Source of the DNA: Caryophanales bacterium UBA1624
GTDB taxonomy: Bacteria; Bacillota_I; Bacilli_A; RFN20; CAG-826
Length of the DNA stretch: 7,746 bases
Assembly (NCBI GenBank): GCA_002321395.1
Contig: DCMK01000078.1
Coordinates: forward strand, 19,270 to 27,015
Reading direction: 5' to 3'
Part shown: positions 1 to 5,543 of the stretch, in pieces
Numbering within the stretch: position 1 is the first letter of the stretch
How the letters are laid out: every line of letters begins with the position of its first letter
Notes under the pieces: model-generated
What the model was told of the DNA's origin: nothing
Database searches by the model: none
What the model saw: only the letters and a program-made list of their open reading frames with translations
Made by a program: the position numbers and the translations under genes

Positions 1-678
1 CAAATGCTCCTTCAGCGCCTCTTCGCTCGGGTAGCAGGTCGCGTAGATGCGGGTGAGCTGCTTGTTCTTGCTGTCGCCCCTCCAGTAAGCCCCAGCCACC
101 GAAAGGAGCTTGAAATGCTTCAGATAGGAAGTGTTCGGCACGTGGGGCCCGCGGCAAAGGTCAACGAAATCGCCCTGCTTGTATAAGGAAATGGTCCCCT
201 CAAGCTCTTTGATGTGCTCGACTTTGTAATGGTTGCTGGCGAAGACGCGCAAAGCCTCTTCCTGGGAAACCTCCTCCCTTTGGAAGGGGATGGCCTCCTT
301 GGAGAGCTTCTTCATCTCCGCTTCGATCGCGGGGAAGTCTTTTTCGGTGATGACCCTGTCCCCGAAGTCCACGTCGTAATAGAAGCCCTCTTCGATGGCG
401 GGGCCAAAGCCGAACAAGCATCCGGGATATAGGTGCATCAGCGCCTGCGCCATCAAATGGGAGCAGGAGTGGTTGAGCATCTCGAACCCATCCGGGTCCT
501 CCGGCATGACGAAGCTGACCTCGCCCTCATGGACTTGGTCGTTCATGTCGAAGAGCTTTCCGCTTTGCCGAAAAGCCAACGCCTTGTTCTTCTTTTCCGG
601 GTCAACGATCTTCGCCAAAGCGAAGCCGGTGATGGGGGATTCGACTTCGAATTCCTTTCCTTGGTAGACGACTTTCAT
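1..678 (-). CDS. thrS: Threonyl-tRNA synthetase, N-terminal part (cut by window edge)
   Basis: This gene encodes the cytosolic enzyme that charges tRNA-Thr with threonine and edits mis-charged Ser-tRNA-Thr. The reading frame is open from the ATG at 678 to base 1 (226 codons), so the catalytic core and anticodon-binding domain lie outside the window. Residues 1 to about 60 form a TGS domain. The editing domain follows, with HSCSHLMAQA at 70-79 giving the HxxxH pair (H70, H74), and DLCRGPH at 173-179 giving the Cys and last His (C175, H179). These match the conserved four-residue set of bacterial ThrRS editing sites. The start is supported by GGAGG at 686-690, seven bases before the ATG. The threonine T-box leader immediately upstream independently supports the identity. 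There is no sign of damage in the visible part. Confidence 0.97.
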   Translation of the reverse strand, partial: MKVVYQGKEFEVESPITGFALAKIVDPEKKNKALAFRQSGKLFDMNDQVHEGEVSFVMPEDPDGFEMLNHSCSHLMAQALMHLYPGCLFGFGPAIEEGFYYDVDFGDRVITEKDFPAIEAEMKKLSKEAIPFQREEVSQEEALRVFASNHYKVEHIKELEGTISLYKQGDFVDLCRGPHVPNTSYLKHFKLLSVAGAYWRGDSKNKQLTRIYATCYPSEEALKEHL

Positions 679-690
679 GGAATGTCCTCC

Positions 691-724
691 TAAACAAACA
701 AAAGCGCCCTTCATAAGGACGCTT
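691..724 (-). terminator. T-box attenuator terminator of thrS leader
   Basis: On the minus strand AAGCGUCC (717-724) pairs with GGGCGCUU (702-709) around a seven-base loop. An interrupted U-run (UUUUGUUUGUUU) follows, before the ribosome binding site. The left arm and loop contain the CCUUA needed by the competing antiterminator. Confidence 0.92.
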
Positions 725-873
725 GGCTGCGCGGTACCACCTTACTTCACGGAGGGATCCCCCCGTGCTCTCTTCCCCCTTAACGCGGTGGGGTGCGCCC
801 GAGTTGTTTCCCCGGGGGCTCGGGAGTGGTACTCCATGCGCCTATAGGCGCTTGAGCGTGTCTCCGTCAACGC
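702..873 (-). promoter_or_regulatory. T-box leader (tRNA-Thr sensing attenuator) of thrS
   Basis: The leader RNA shows the invariant T-box AGGUGGUACCGCG at 730-742 (minus strand). Its UGGU should pair with the ACCA end of uncharged tRNA-Thr. Just before it is a stem III-like hairpin (CACGGGG pairing with CUCCGUG, roughly 748-767), preceded by the AAGAGAG motif common in such leaders. UAAGG at 740-744 can pair with CCUUA at 714-718 to form the antiterminator, and CCUUA overlaps the terminator hairpin, so the two structures exclude each other. By family knowledge, uncharged tRNA stabilises the antiterminator and turns thrS on. Several threonine codons lie in the stem I region (for example ACC at 828-830), but I cannot assign the specifier without folding. 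The leader is fairly short, about 195 bases from predicted transcript start to ATG. Confidence 0.93.
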
Positions 874-879
874 GCCTTT

Positions 880-907
880 ATTCTAGGAGGGAAGGAGGGG
901 AAGTCAA
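880..907 (-). promoter_or_regulatory. Sigma-70-type promoter of thrS leader
   Basis: A -35 box TTGACT (902-907) and a -10 box TAGAAT (880-885) are separated by 16 bases. The expected transcript start is near 873, just where the leader's structured sequence begins. That position agrees with the T-box architecture. Confidence 0.75.
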
Positions 908-1091
908 GACGGCGGACAAGATAATCCCCACTTCAAATCAGGCATTATCCGGGGCGCTCTCGCCCGCCTAATTTTGGCGAGGCTGCTGCGCATGCGATTC
1001 TGCCTTGCTTTTTAGTTCAAATCCCCGCCTCAAACGTAGAACCACTTCGGAAAAAGATATATAAATACGATTTCCAAAAGTGGAGCGGCAT

Positions 1092-2381
1092 ATGGTTATT
1101 CAGCGCGATGCCTATTTGAACAAGTTGATTCGGAAAAAGAATAATGGGCTGATCAAAGTCATTACCGGCCTTAGAAGATGCGGCAAAAGCTATCTTCTTT
1201 TCCATCAGTTTTACGATTATTTAATTCAATGCGGCATCCATCCGGAGAACATCATAGCTTTGTCATTGGACGAGGATGAAAACGCGTCGCTCCGAAATCC
1301 GGACGAACTTTCGGCTTACTTGAAATCTTCCATCAAAAGCAAAGACGAAAGCTATTGCGTTTTGCTGGATGAGGCTCAGTCTGCCATCACGGAGCAGGAA
1401 AAGAAAGGACAAGAGCCCATCCGCCTTTACGGAATCTTAAATGGATTGCTTTCAAAGGGGAATGTCGACGTTTATGTTACGGGATCCAATTCAAAGTTTC
1501 TTTCATCCGAGTTTATGACGGAATTCCGGGGAAGGGGCGACGAAGTAAAGATATACCCCCTCACCTTCAAAGAGTTTTGTTCCGCTTATCCTGACAAGGA
1601 CGTTTTGGAAGCTTGGGGGGAATACAGCCGGTATGGGGGGATGCCTTATTTGCTGTCACTGCAAAATGACGAGGACAAAGAGGATTATCTCGACCATTTA
1701 GTCAATCTGACTTATATCAAGGATGTCGTGGAAAGATACCATCTTCGGGGAGACGTCGTCCTTGACGCATTGTTCAGCATCCTCTCTTCATCAATCGGCT
1801 CCTTAACGAATCCGACCAAATTGGCAAACACGTTCAAATCCTATCAAATCCATGCATCCGACATCACCATCTCTAAAGAGATCGGTTATTTGATCGACGC
1901 CTTCATCATTTCCAAGGCGGAACGCTATGACATCAAAGGGAAACGCTACATTGATTCACCGTATAAATACTACTTTTCGGATATTGGCTTGAGGAATAGT
2001 CAACTCCATTATCGTCAGCAAGAGCAGACCCATATTATGGAGAACATCATTTACAACGAATTGGTCGTTCGCGGATTTAACGTGGATGTCGGGGTGGTCG
2101 AGCGCGCAGAAAAAGGAAGCGACGGAAGGCAAAAGAATCTTAGGCGGGAAGTGGATTTCGTTTGCAACAAAGGAAGCGATCGTTATTACATTCAATCCGT
2201 CTACGCCTTAGCGGACGAGGAAAAGCGGAAGAATGAGCTGAAGGCGCTGGATTCCATCGACGATTCGTTTCGGAAAATCATCGTCACTCAGGATTTTGCC
2301 AAGCCTTGGAAGACGGATAAAGGCTACCTCGTGATTCACTTGTTCGATTTCCTTTTGGACGAAAACGCCTTGAACCGGTAG
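1092..2381 (+). CDS. COG1373-type ATPase (AAA_14 domain plus DUF4143)
   Basis: This is a 429-residue P-loop ATPase of a widespread family of unknown function. A Walker A motif GLRRCGKS lies at 26-33, a Walker B ending in DE (D93, E94) in VLLDEAQ, and a sensor-like TGSNSKFLSS at 130-139. FRGRGDEVKIYPLTFKEF, typical of AAA_14 proteins, lies at 145-162. The C-terminal DUF4143 part has ENIIYNELVVRGF at 317-329 and REVDFV at 352-357, then YYIQSVY at 365-371. That pattern resembles a PD-(D/E)xK fold in which the usual ExK is replaced (Q368), so nuclease activity is doubtful. I chose the ATG at 1092 because GGAG (1082-1085) sits six bases before it; an in-frame GTG at 1080 adds four residues but has no such site. 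An AT-rich TATAAA (1060-1065) could be a -10 box, with no good -35. The gene is more AT-rich than its neighbours, is alone on its strand, and converges on the next gene with nine bases between. Members are often patchily distributed; the substrate is unknown. Confidence 0.9.
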   Translation: MVIQRDAYLNKLIRKKNNGLIKVITGLRRCGKSYLLFHQFYDYLIQCGIHPENIIALSLDEDENASLRNPDELSAYLKSSIKSKDESYCVLLDEAQSAITEQEKKGQEPIRLYGILNGLLSKGNVDVYVTGSNSKFLSSEFMTEFRGRGDEVKIYPLTFKEFCSAYPDKDVLEAWGEYSRYGGMPYLLSLQNDEDKEDYLDHLVNLTYIKDVVERYHLRGDVVLDALFSILSSSIGSLTNPTKLANTFKSYQIHASDITISKEIGYLIDAFIISKAERYDIKGKRYIDSPYKYYFSDIGLRNSQLHYRQQEQTHIMENIIYNELVVRGFNVDVGVVERAEKGSDGRQKNLRREVDFVCNKGSDRYYIQSVYALADEEKRKNELKALDSIDDSFRKIIVTQDFAKPWKTDKGYLVIHLFDFLLDENALNR

Positions 2382-2390
2382 GGCCGTTCA

Positions 2391-3434
2391 TCAAAAGGCG
2401 AAAACGGCCAAATAAACGGCAAGGCACACGGCGGCGATCGCCCCGGTGATCGCGAAGCAAAGGCCTTTCTTTTTGCCGAAGGAAGGCGAGAAGATCCAAT
2501 AAGCTAAAAATAAGGCGGTCAAAGCGCAGACGATCGCCCCGCCGATTTCCAGCTGGAAGGCGTCTAGGCTTTCGATGAAGAGCCCCCTTTCGCTGATGAG
2601 GTATCCTCCGGAAGCGGACGTGGCCCCGTTCCAAGCCCGCCAGGAGAGGAAATCCGAGAAGGCGAAAATCGCAAAGTCGAAGGTACAGGAGCCCACCATG
2701 TTCCCAATCGCCGCGTCGGCGTTCTTCTTCCGCAGCAATTGGGCGGTGGAGACGACCTCCGGGATCGAAGTCCCGATCCCCAGCAGCAACGCCCCGGCCA
2801 CCGAGCCGCTTAAGAAGGGCAATTCGATTTGGATGAGCTTGGTCAAATACGTCAAAGCGATCGACGTGCCGACAAGGCCCAAAGAGCAAAGCAAGAACAA
2901 CAAGGCTGTCTTCTTGACGCTCCAACGGTTCTTGGTTTCTTCCTTTTCGCCTTCCTCTTCTTTCTCTTTGGGCTGCAGGAAAAGGGAGAGGATATACAAA
3001 GCGAAGATCGCGACGCTCATCGCGTTGATGTCGCCCAGCATCAATTGATATTCCTTCGGGGCGAAGAAGGCGTAGGCCGAGAAACCGTACATGGCAAGGC
3101 AAAACAACGCGTTCCACAAATGGAATTTCTTGATCTTGCACTCGCGCAGGCGCTTCAAGAAAAGCAGGGTCTCCAGCATCAGCACGACCAGGTTGAAGAC
3201 GATCGAGCCGAAGATATCCCCGACGACGAACTCCGGCTCATTGACCACGAAAATCGAGGAAAGCGAGGTGAAAAGCTCCGGCAAAGAAGTCACCACGGCC
3301 AAAAGCACCCCGCCCAAAAACGCCCCCGAAAGCTTGGTTTTCCTGTCCAGAAGATCCACCAAATCCCCTAGGGCGAAAGCCAAATACACCATTGCCCCCA
3401 AATCGAGCAGGTAAACCGGATAAATCCACCACAT
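2391..3434 (-). CDS. Ca2+/cation antiporter (CaCA) family exchanger, probably Mn2+-responsive
   Basis: This 347-residue inner-membrane protein has about ten hydrophobic segments and the two inverted alpha-repeats of the CaCA family. Repeat 1 has VVTSLPELFTS (47-57) and FGSIVFN (75-81); repeat 2 has GIGTSIPEVVST (219-230) and VGSCTFDF (247-254). Compared from memory with the archaeal exchanger NCX_Mj, the ion ligands are nearly all present: A46, T49, S50, E53, S77 and N81, then T222, S223, E226, S249 and D253. G219 replaces the second alanine, whose backbone carbonyl is the ligand. A charged acidic loop (about 154-170) splits the halves, as is usual for the family. The ATG at 3434 follows GGAGG with good spacing. 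The family normally exchanges Ca2+ for Na+ or H+. The yybP-ykoY riboswitch upstream suggests that this member exports Mn2+, or is at least induced by it; that is inference. No terminator is evident after the stop, where the convergent ATPase gene ends nine bases away. Confidence 0.93.
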   Translation of the reverse strand: MWWIYPVYLLDLGAMVYLAFALGDLVDLLDRKTKLSGAFLGGVLLAVVTSLPELFTSLSSIFVVNEPEFVVGDIFGSIVFNLVVLMLETLLFLKRLRECKIKKFHLWNALFCLAMYGFSAYAFFAPKEYQLMLGDINAMSVAIFALYILSLFLQPKEKEEEGEKEETKNRWSVKKTALLFLLCSLGLVGTSIALTYLTKLIQIELPFLSGSVAGALLLGIGTSIPEVVSTAQLLRKKNADAAIGNMVGSCTFDFAIFAFSDFLSWRAWNGATSASGGYLISERGLFIESLDAFQLEIGGAIVCALTALFLAYWIFSPSFGKKKGLCFAITGAIAAVCLAVYLAVFAF

Positions 3435-3460
3435 AATGTCCCTCCTATGGCCGCCCGAAG

Positions 3461-3505
3461 AAAAAAGACTCGGGCAAAAGCGGCAAAACCGCCTTTGCTC
3501 AAGTC
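3461..3505 (-). terminator. Riboswitch-controlled intrinsic terminator
   Basis: On the minus strand the 17-base arm at 3489-3505 pairs with the arm at 3467-3483 around a five-base loop. There is one mismatch and two G-U pairs, and six U follow (3461-3466). The 5' arm contains CUUGAGC (3497-3503), which is also the 3' strand of riboswitch P1, so terminator and ligand-bound aptamer cannot form fully together. This fits an ON switch. It would also stop read-through from the upstream gene when ligand is absent. Confidence 0.9.
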
Positions 3506-3591
3506 TCGTCCATTAAGGCTGGCCAGGCATCCCCGAGGGGCTGCAGTGCTGTTGGCTTTGCCTCGGATCCCCGAGGACTACTCCCTTAAGC
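3497..3591 (-). promoter_or_regulatory. yybP-ykoY family (manganese) riboswitch aptamer
   Basis: The RNA reads P1 GCUUAAG (3585-3591) pairing with CUUGAGC (3497-3503), directly followed by the conserved loop GGGAGUAG. P2 is CCUCGG/CCGAGG (3561-3576, loop GGAU). A third arm has GCC-AACA-GCA on one side and UGC-CU-GGC on the other, capped by CCC-CUCG-GGG (3531-3540). The GGGAGUAG loop, the CAACA internal loop facing CUGGC, and the GACGAGACUU tail are the signature of the yybP-ykoY class. By published work on the class it binds Mn2+ (with Mg2+) and switches on genes for manganese efflux and handling. The aptamer starts about at the predicted transcript start and lies before the CaCA exchanger gene. 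Confidence 0.88.
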
Positions 3592-3598
3592 GCCTCCG

Positions 3599-3627
3599 AT
3601 TTTAGTTGCGTCCTTTCCCTTCGTCAA
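3599..3627 (-). promoter_or_regulatory. Promoter of riboswitch-exchanger transcript
   Basis: The -35 box TTGACG (3622-3627) and -10 box TAAAAT (3599-3604) are spaced by exactly 17 bases. The expected start is near 3592, right at the first base of P1. The -35 box lies in a short perfect inverted repeat, TCCCTT-GACG-AAGGGA (3616-3631), just after the stop codon of the upstream gene. Confidence 0.82.
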
Positions 3628-3631
3628 GGGA

Positions 3632-5044
3632 CTATTCCTCTTCTCCCGCGTCCAAGGCGGCGAATTTCTGGGCCATCGTCTCGTTCCCGCGCGTGAGCTT
3701 TTTGATGCTCAGCTCCTGGGCTTTGTCGTTTGCGAGGCGGAGGTTGTTCTCGCTGCTCAGCAGGTTATCCTTCGTTTTCTGCAGATGGTCGATGGTTTTG
3801 TCGATTTCCTCGATCGCCTTTTTGAAGCGATCGGAAGCCAAGCGGTAGTTTCGCCCAAACTTGTCCTTGAAATCCTCAAGGGATGACTCGAAGCGGGACA
3901 CATCGAGGTTTTGGCTGCGGGCCAAAGCCAATTCCTTCTTATACCCGAGCGCGTTGCGGTTGGCCCCGCGGAGCAATCCGATGATCGCGGTGAAGCATTG
4001 GGGGCGGACCACGAACATCTTCGGATAGGCGTAGGAAACATCGACGATGCCCGCGTTGTAAAGTTCCGAATCCGGCTCCAGCAAAGAAACCAAAACCGCA
4101 TATTCGCAGCCCTTCTCCCGCCGGTCCTTGTCGAGTTCTTTGAAGAAGGACTCGTTGCTCTTCTTGCTGGAAGCGGAGTCGGATTCGTTCTTCATCTCGA
4201 ACATGATGGAGACGATCTCGTTTTGCCTCCCTTCATCTTCGTAGTCGCGGAAGATGAAATCCCCCTTCGACCCGGATTGGAGGGAAACCTCGTTGTCCTT
4301 GTGGAACTCGGCGTAGGGGTAAGCGGTGCAGCGGATGCGGTTGAACTCGTTGCTGCAGTGCTGCTCCAGCGTCTCCCCGATCATCTTCGTGGACATCCTC
4401 GCCTTGAGGTCTTTGTAGAACTCAACCTCCCGCTCCTTTGCCCGCAGCAGGTCCTGATATTTTTCTTCCGTCGCTTTTTTCTCGAGCTCCTGCTTCGCCG
4501 AAGCCACTTCGATCTTTTTCTCGAGCTCGGCGATTTTGCCGTCTTTCTCGCTGACCGCTTTTTGGATTTGCAAAGGAAGGTTCTCGACTTGATTCCTCAG
4601 CCCCTGGATTTCCAAATCCTTTTTCGAGGAAACCTCGCTTAAGGCGGCTTTGTTTTCTTTCTCGGCAAGGGCCAGCTTCTTTTCAAGCTCGGCGATTTCG
4701 CCCCGCAGACCTTCTTTTTCCGAGGCGAAGGCTTTCTCTTTTTCCGAGGTGAGGTTGGCCACGGCCAGATCCACCGCTTGCTTTTTGCTTTCCTCCGCCT
4801 TATCCAAAGAGGATTTCAAAGCCGCGATATCGGCTTTCAGCTTCTCTTTCTCACCGTCTTCTTTGATTTTCTGCTCTTTCAAAGCCAAATCCTTTTCCTT
4901 TTGAAGCGCTTGCTCCTTTTCCTCGACGCGCTTCTTGATTTCCTTCTCCATCTCCTCGGTTTTGATCTGAGCGAGCAGTTTGGCGTAGTCGCTCTCCTCG
5001 ATTGCGAAAGTGGTCCCGCAGTTGGGGCAAGTGATGTTCGGCAT
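3632..5044 (-). CDS. DUF2130 family coiled-coil protein with nuclease-like C-terminal domain
   Basis: This 470-residue soluble protein resembles the COG4487/DUF2130 family, whose function is not established. It starts with a half zinc-knuckle CPNCG (6-10; only one CxxC is visible), so metal binding would need dimerisation or other ligands. Residues from about 25 to 215 are rich in K, E, A and L in heptad-like order, a long coiled coil. The globular part (about 216-385) has GETLEQHCSNEFNRI (223-237), then KGDFIF (260-265) and IMFEMKNE (280-287). D262 and the E283-x-K285 pair look like a PD-(D/E)xK nuclease core, resembling RmuC-like architecture; this is my reading of motifs. The C-terminal 385-445 is again helical. 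The ATG at 5044 follows GGAGGG six bases upstream. The gene has its own likely promoter and no terminator before the next promoter. Confidence 0.86.
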   Translation of the reverse strand: MPNITCPNCGTTFAIEESDYAKLLAQIKTEEMEKEIKKRVEEKEQALQKEKDLALKEQKIKEDGEKEKLKADIAALKSSLDKAEESKKQAVDLAVANLTSEKEKAFASEKEGLRGEIAELEKKLALAEKENKAALSEVSSKKDLEIQGLRNQVENLPLQIQKAVSEKDGKIAELEKKIEVASAKQELEKKATEEKYQDLLRAKEREVEFYKDLKARMSTKMIGETLEQHCSNEFNRIRCTAYPYAEFHKDNEVSLQSGSKGDFIFRDYEDEGRQNEIVSIMFEMKNESDSASSKKSNESFFKELDKDRREKGCEYAVLVSLLEPDSELYNAGIVDVSYAYPKMFVVRPQCFTAIIGLLRGANRNALGYKKELALARSQNLDVSRFESSLEDFKDKFGRNYRLASDRFKKAIEEIDKTIDHLQKTKDNLLSSENNLRLANDKAQELSIKKLTRGNETMAQKFAALDAGEEE

Positions 5045-5070
5045 GGGAATCCCTCCTCTATTTTGCCCCC

Positions 5071-5099
5071 ATTATCCCAAGGGGGAGCCCGCCAAGCAA
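5071..5099 (-). promoter_or_regulatory. Likely promoter of the DUF2130 gene
   Basis: TTGCTT (5094-5099) and GATAAT (5071-5076) are spaced by 17 bases, about 27 bases before the start codon. The promoter lies just after the terminator of the upstream gene, which makes an independent transcription unit likely. Confidence 0.6.
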
Positions 5100-5111
5100 G
5101 GAAGGAGGAAC

Positions 5112-5137
5112 AAAAAAGGCCGCGGTTCCCCGCGGCC
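5112..5137 (-). terminator. Intrinsic terminator after the small membrane protein gene
   Basis: A perfect eight-base stem GGCCGCGG/CCGCGGCC (5118-5125 with 5130-5137) has a four-base loop and is followed by six U (5112-5117) on the minus strand. It closes the helicase-membrane protein unit and separates it from the DUF2130 gene. Confidence 0.95.
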
Positions 5138-5150
5138 CCATTTTCGAATC

Positions 5151-5519
5151 TCAGTTGCCGTTTTTTGCCCCGTAGATGATGGCGATCACGCCAGGGACTT
5201 CCGCCCCGAAGATGATCCCGGCAACGCCCAAGCCGATCAATGTGCCCTTCTTGGGGAAGCTGTCGTTTGCCTTTTTGGACAAAACAAAGGAAATCACGGA
5301 TCCCACGACGGCCCAAATGCCGGTGAAGATCAAGATCGCTCCCGAGCTGACGTAAAGCGATGCCAAGGCCTTGTAGGCCTCGTTGTCTCCCTGTGCGGCG
5401 ACGCTGGCGAGCGAATCGGCCCCGGCGGCGAAGACGATGCCCATGATCAGGCAAGTGACCGCGGAGATCACCAAGAGAACGCCGAAGACGATCGAAGTGA
5501 TTTTCAAAGCTTTTTGCAT
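5151..5519 (-). CDS. Small three-helix membrane protein, function unknown
   Basis: This 122-residue hydrophobic protein has no family I can name with confidence. Three membrane segments are visible, at about 7-32, 56-80 and 93-117. A polar extracytoplasmic-type stretch (about 33-55, with GADSLASVAAQGDNEAYK) separates the first two, and a basic turn (SKKANDSFPKK, 81-91) separates the second and third. The lysines at the N-terminus and in the second turn suggest that both are cytoplasmic (positive-inside rule). The ATG at 5519 has GGAGGG seven bases upstream. The gene begins 24 bases after the stop of the helicase-nuclease gene and ends at a strong terminator, so it is probably the last gene of that transcript. 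No signal for lipid attachment is visible. Confidence 0.85.
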   Translation of the reverse strand: MQKALKITSIVFGVLLVISAVTCLIMGIVFAAGADSLASVAAQGDNEAYKALASLYVSSGAILIFTGIWAVVGSVISFVLSKKANDSFPKKGTLIGLGVAGIIFGAEVPGVIAIIYGAKNGN

Positions 5520-5543
5520 CTTTTGTCCCTCCTTTCGGAACCA

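Noticed and set aside
723..971. Plus-strand open frame of 82 codons opposite the thrS leader.
   Set aside because: It runs antisense through the T-box and promoter, has no ribosome binding site and no recognisable protein character; the RNA structure explains this region.
932..1023. Direct repeat TTCAAATC at 932-939 and 1016-1023 in the divergent spacer.
   Set aside because: Eight bases recurring once in an AT-containing spacer can easily be chance; there is no longer shared flank or third copy.
1010..1035. AGTTCAAATCCCCGCC looks like the T-arm and 3' end of a tRNA, near the start of the AT-richer ATPase gene (possible tRNA or attachment site remnant).
   Set aside because: The flanking bases do not form a T-stem or an acceptor stem, no D- or anticodon arm is found upstream, and no matching copy is seen at the other end of the gene.
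2382..2409. Inverted repeat GGCCGTT/AACGGCC at the convergent gene ends, possible bidirectional terminator.
   Set aside because: The loop is 14 bases and no U-run follows on either strand; part of it lies inside the exchanger's coding end.
3911..4642. Long plus-strand open frame opposite the DUF2130 gene (243 codons).
   Set aside because: It is a complement of the K/E-rich coiled-coil coding sequence, giving L/F/V-rich low-complexity protein; the minus-strand frame has start site, domains and promoter.
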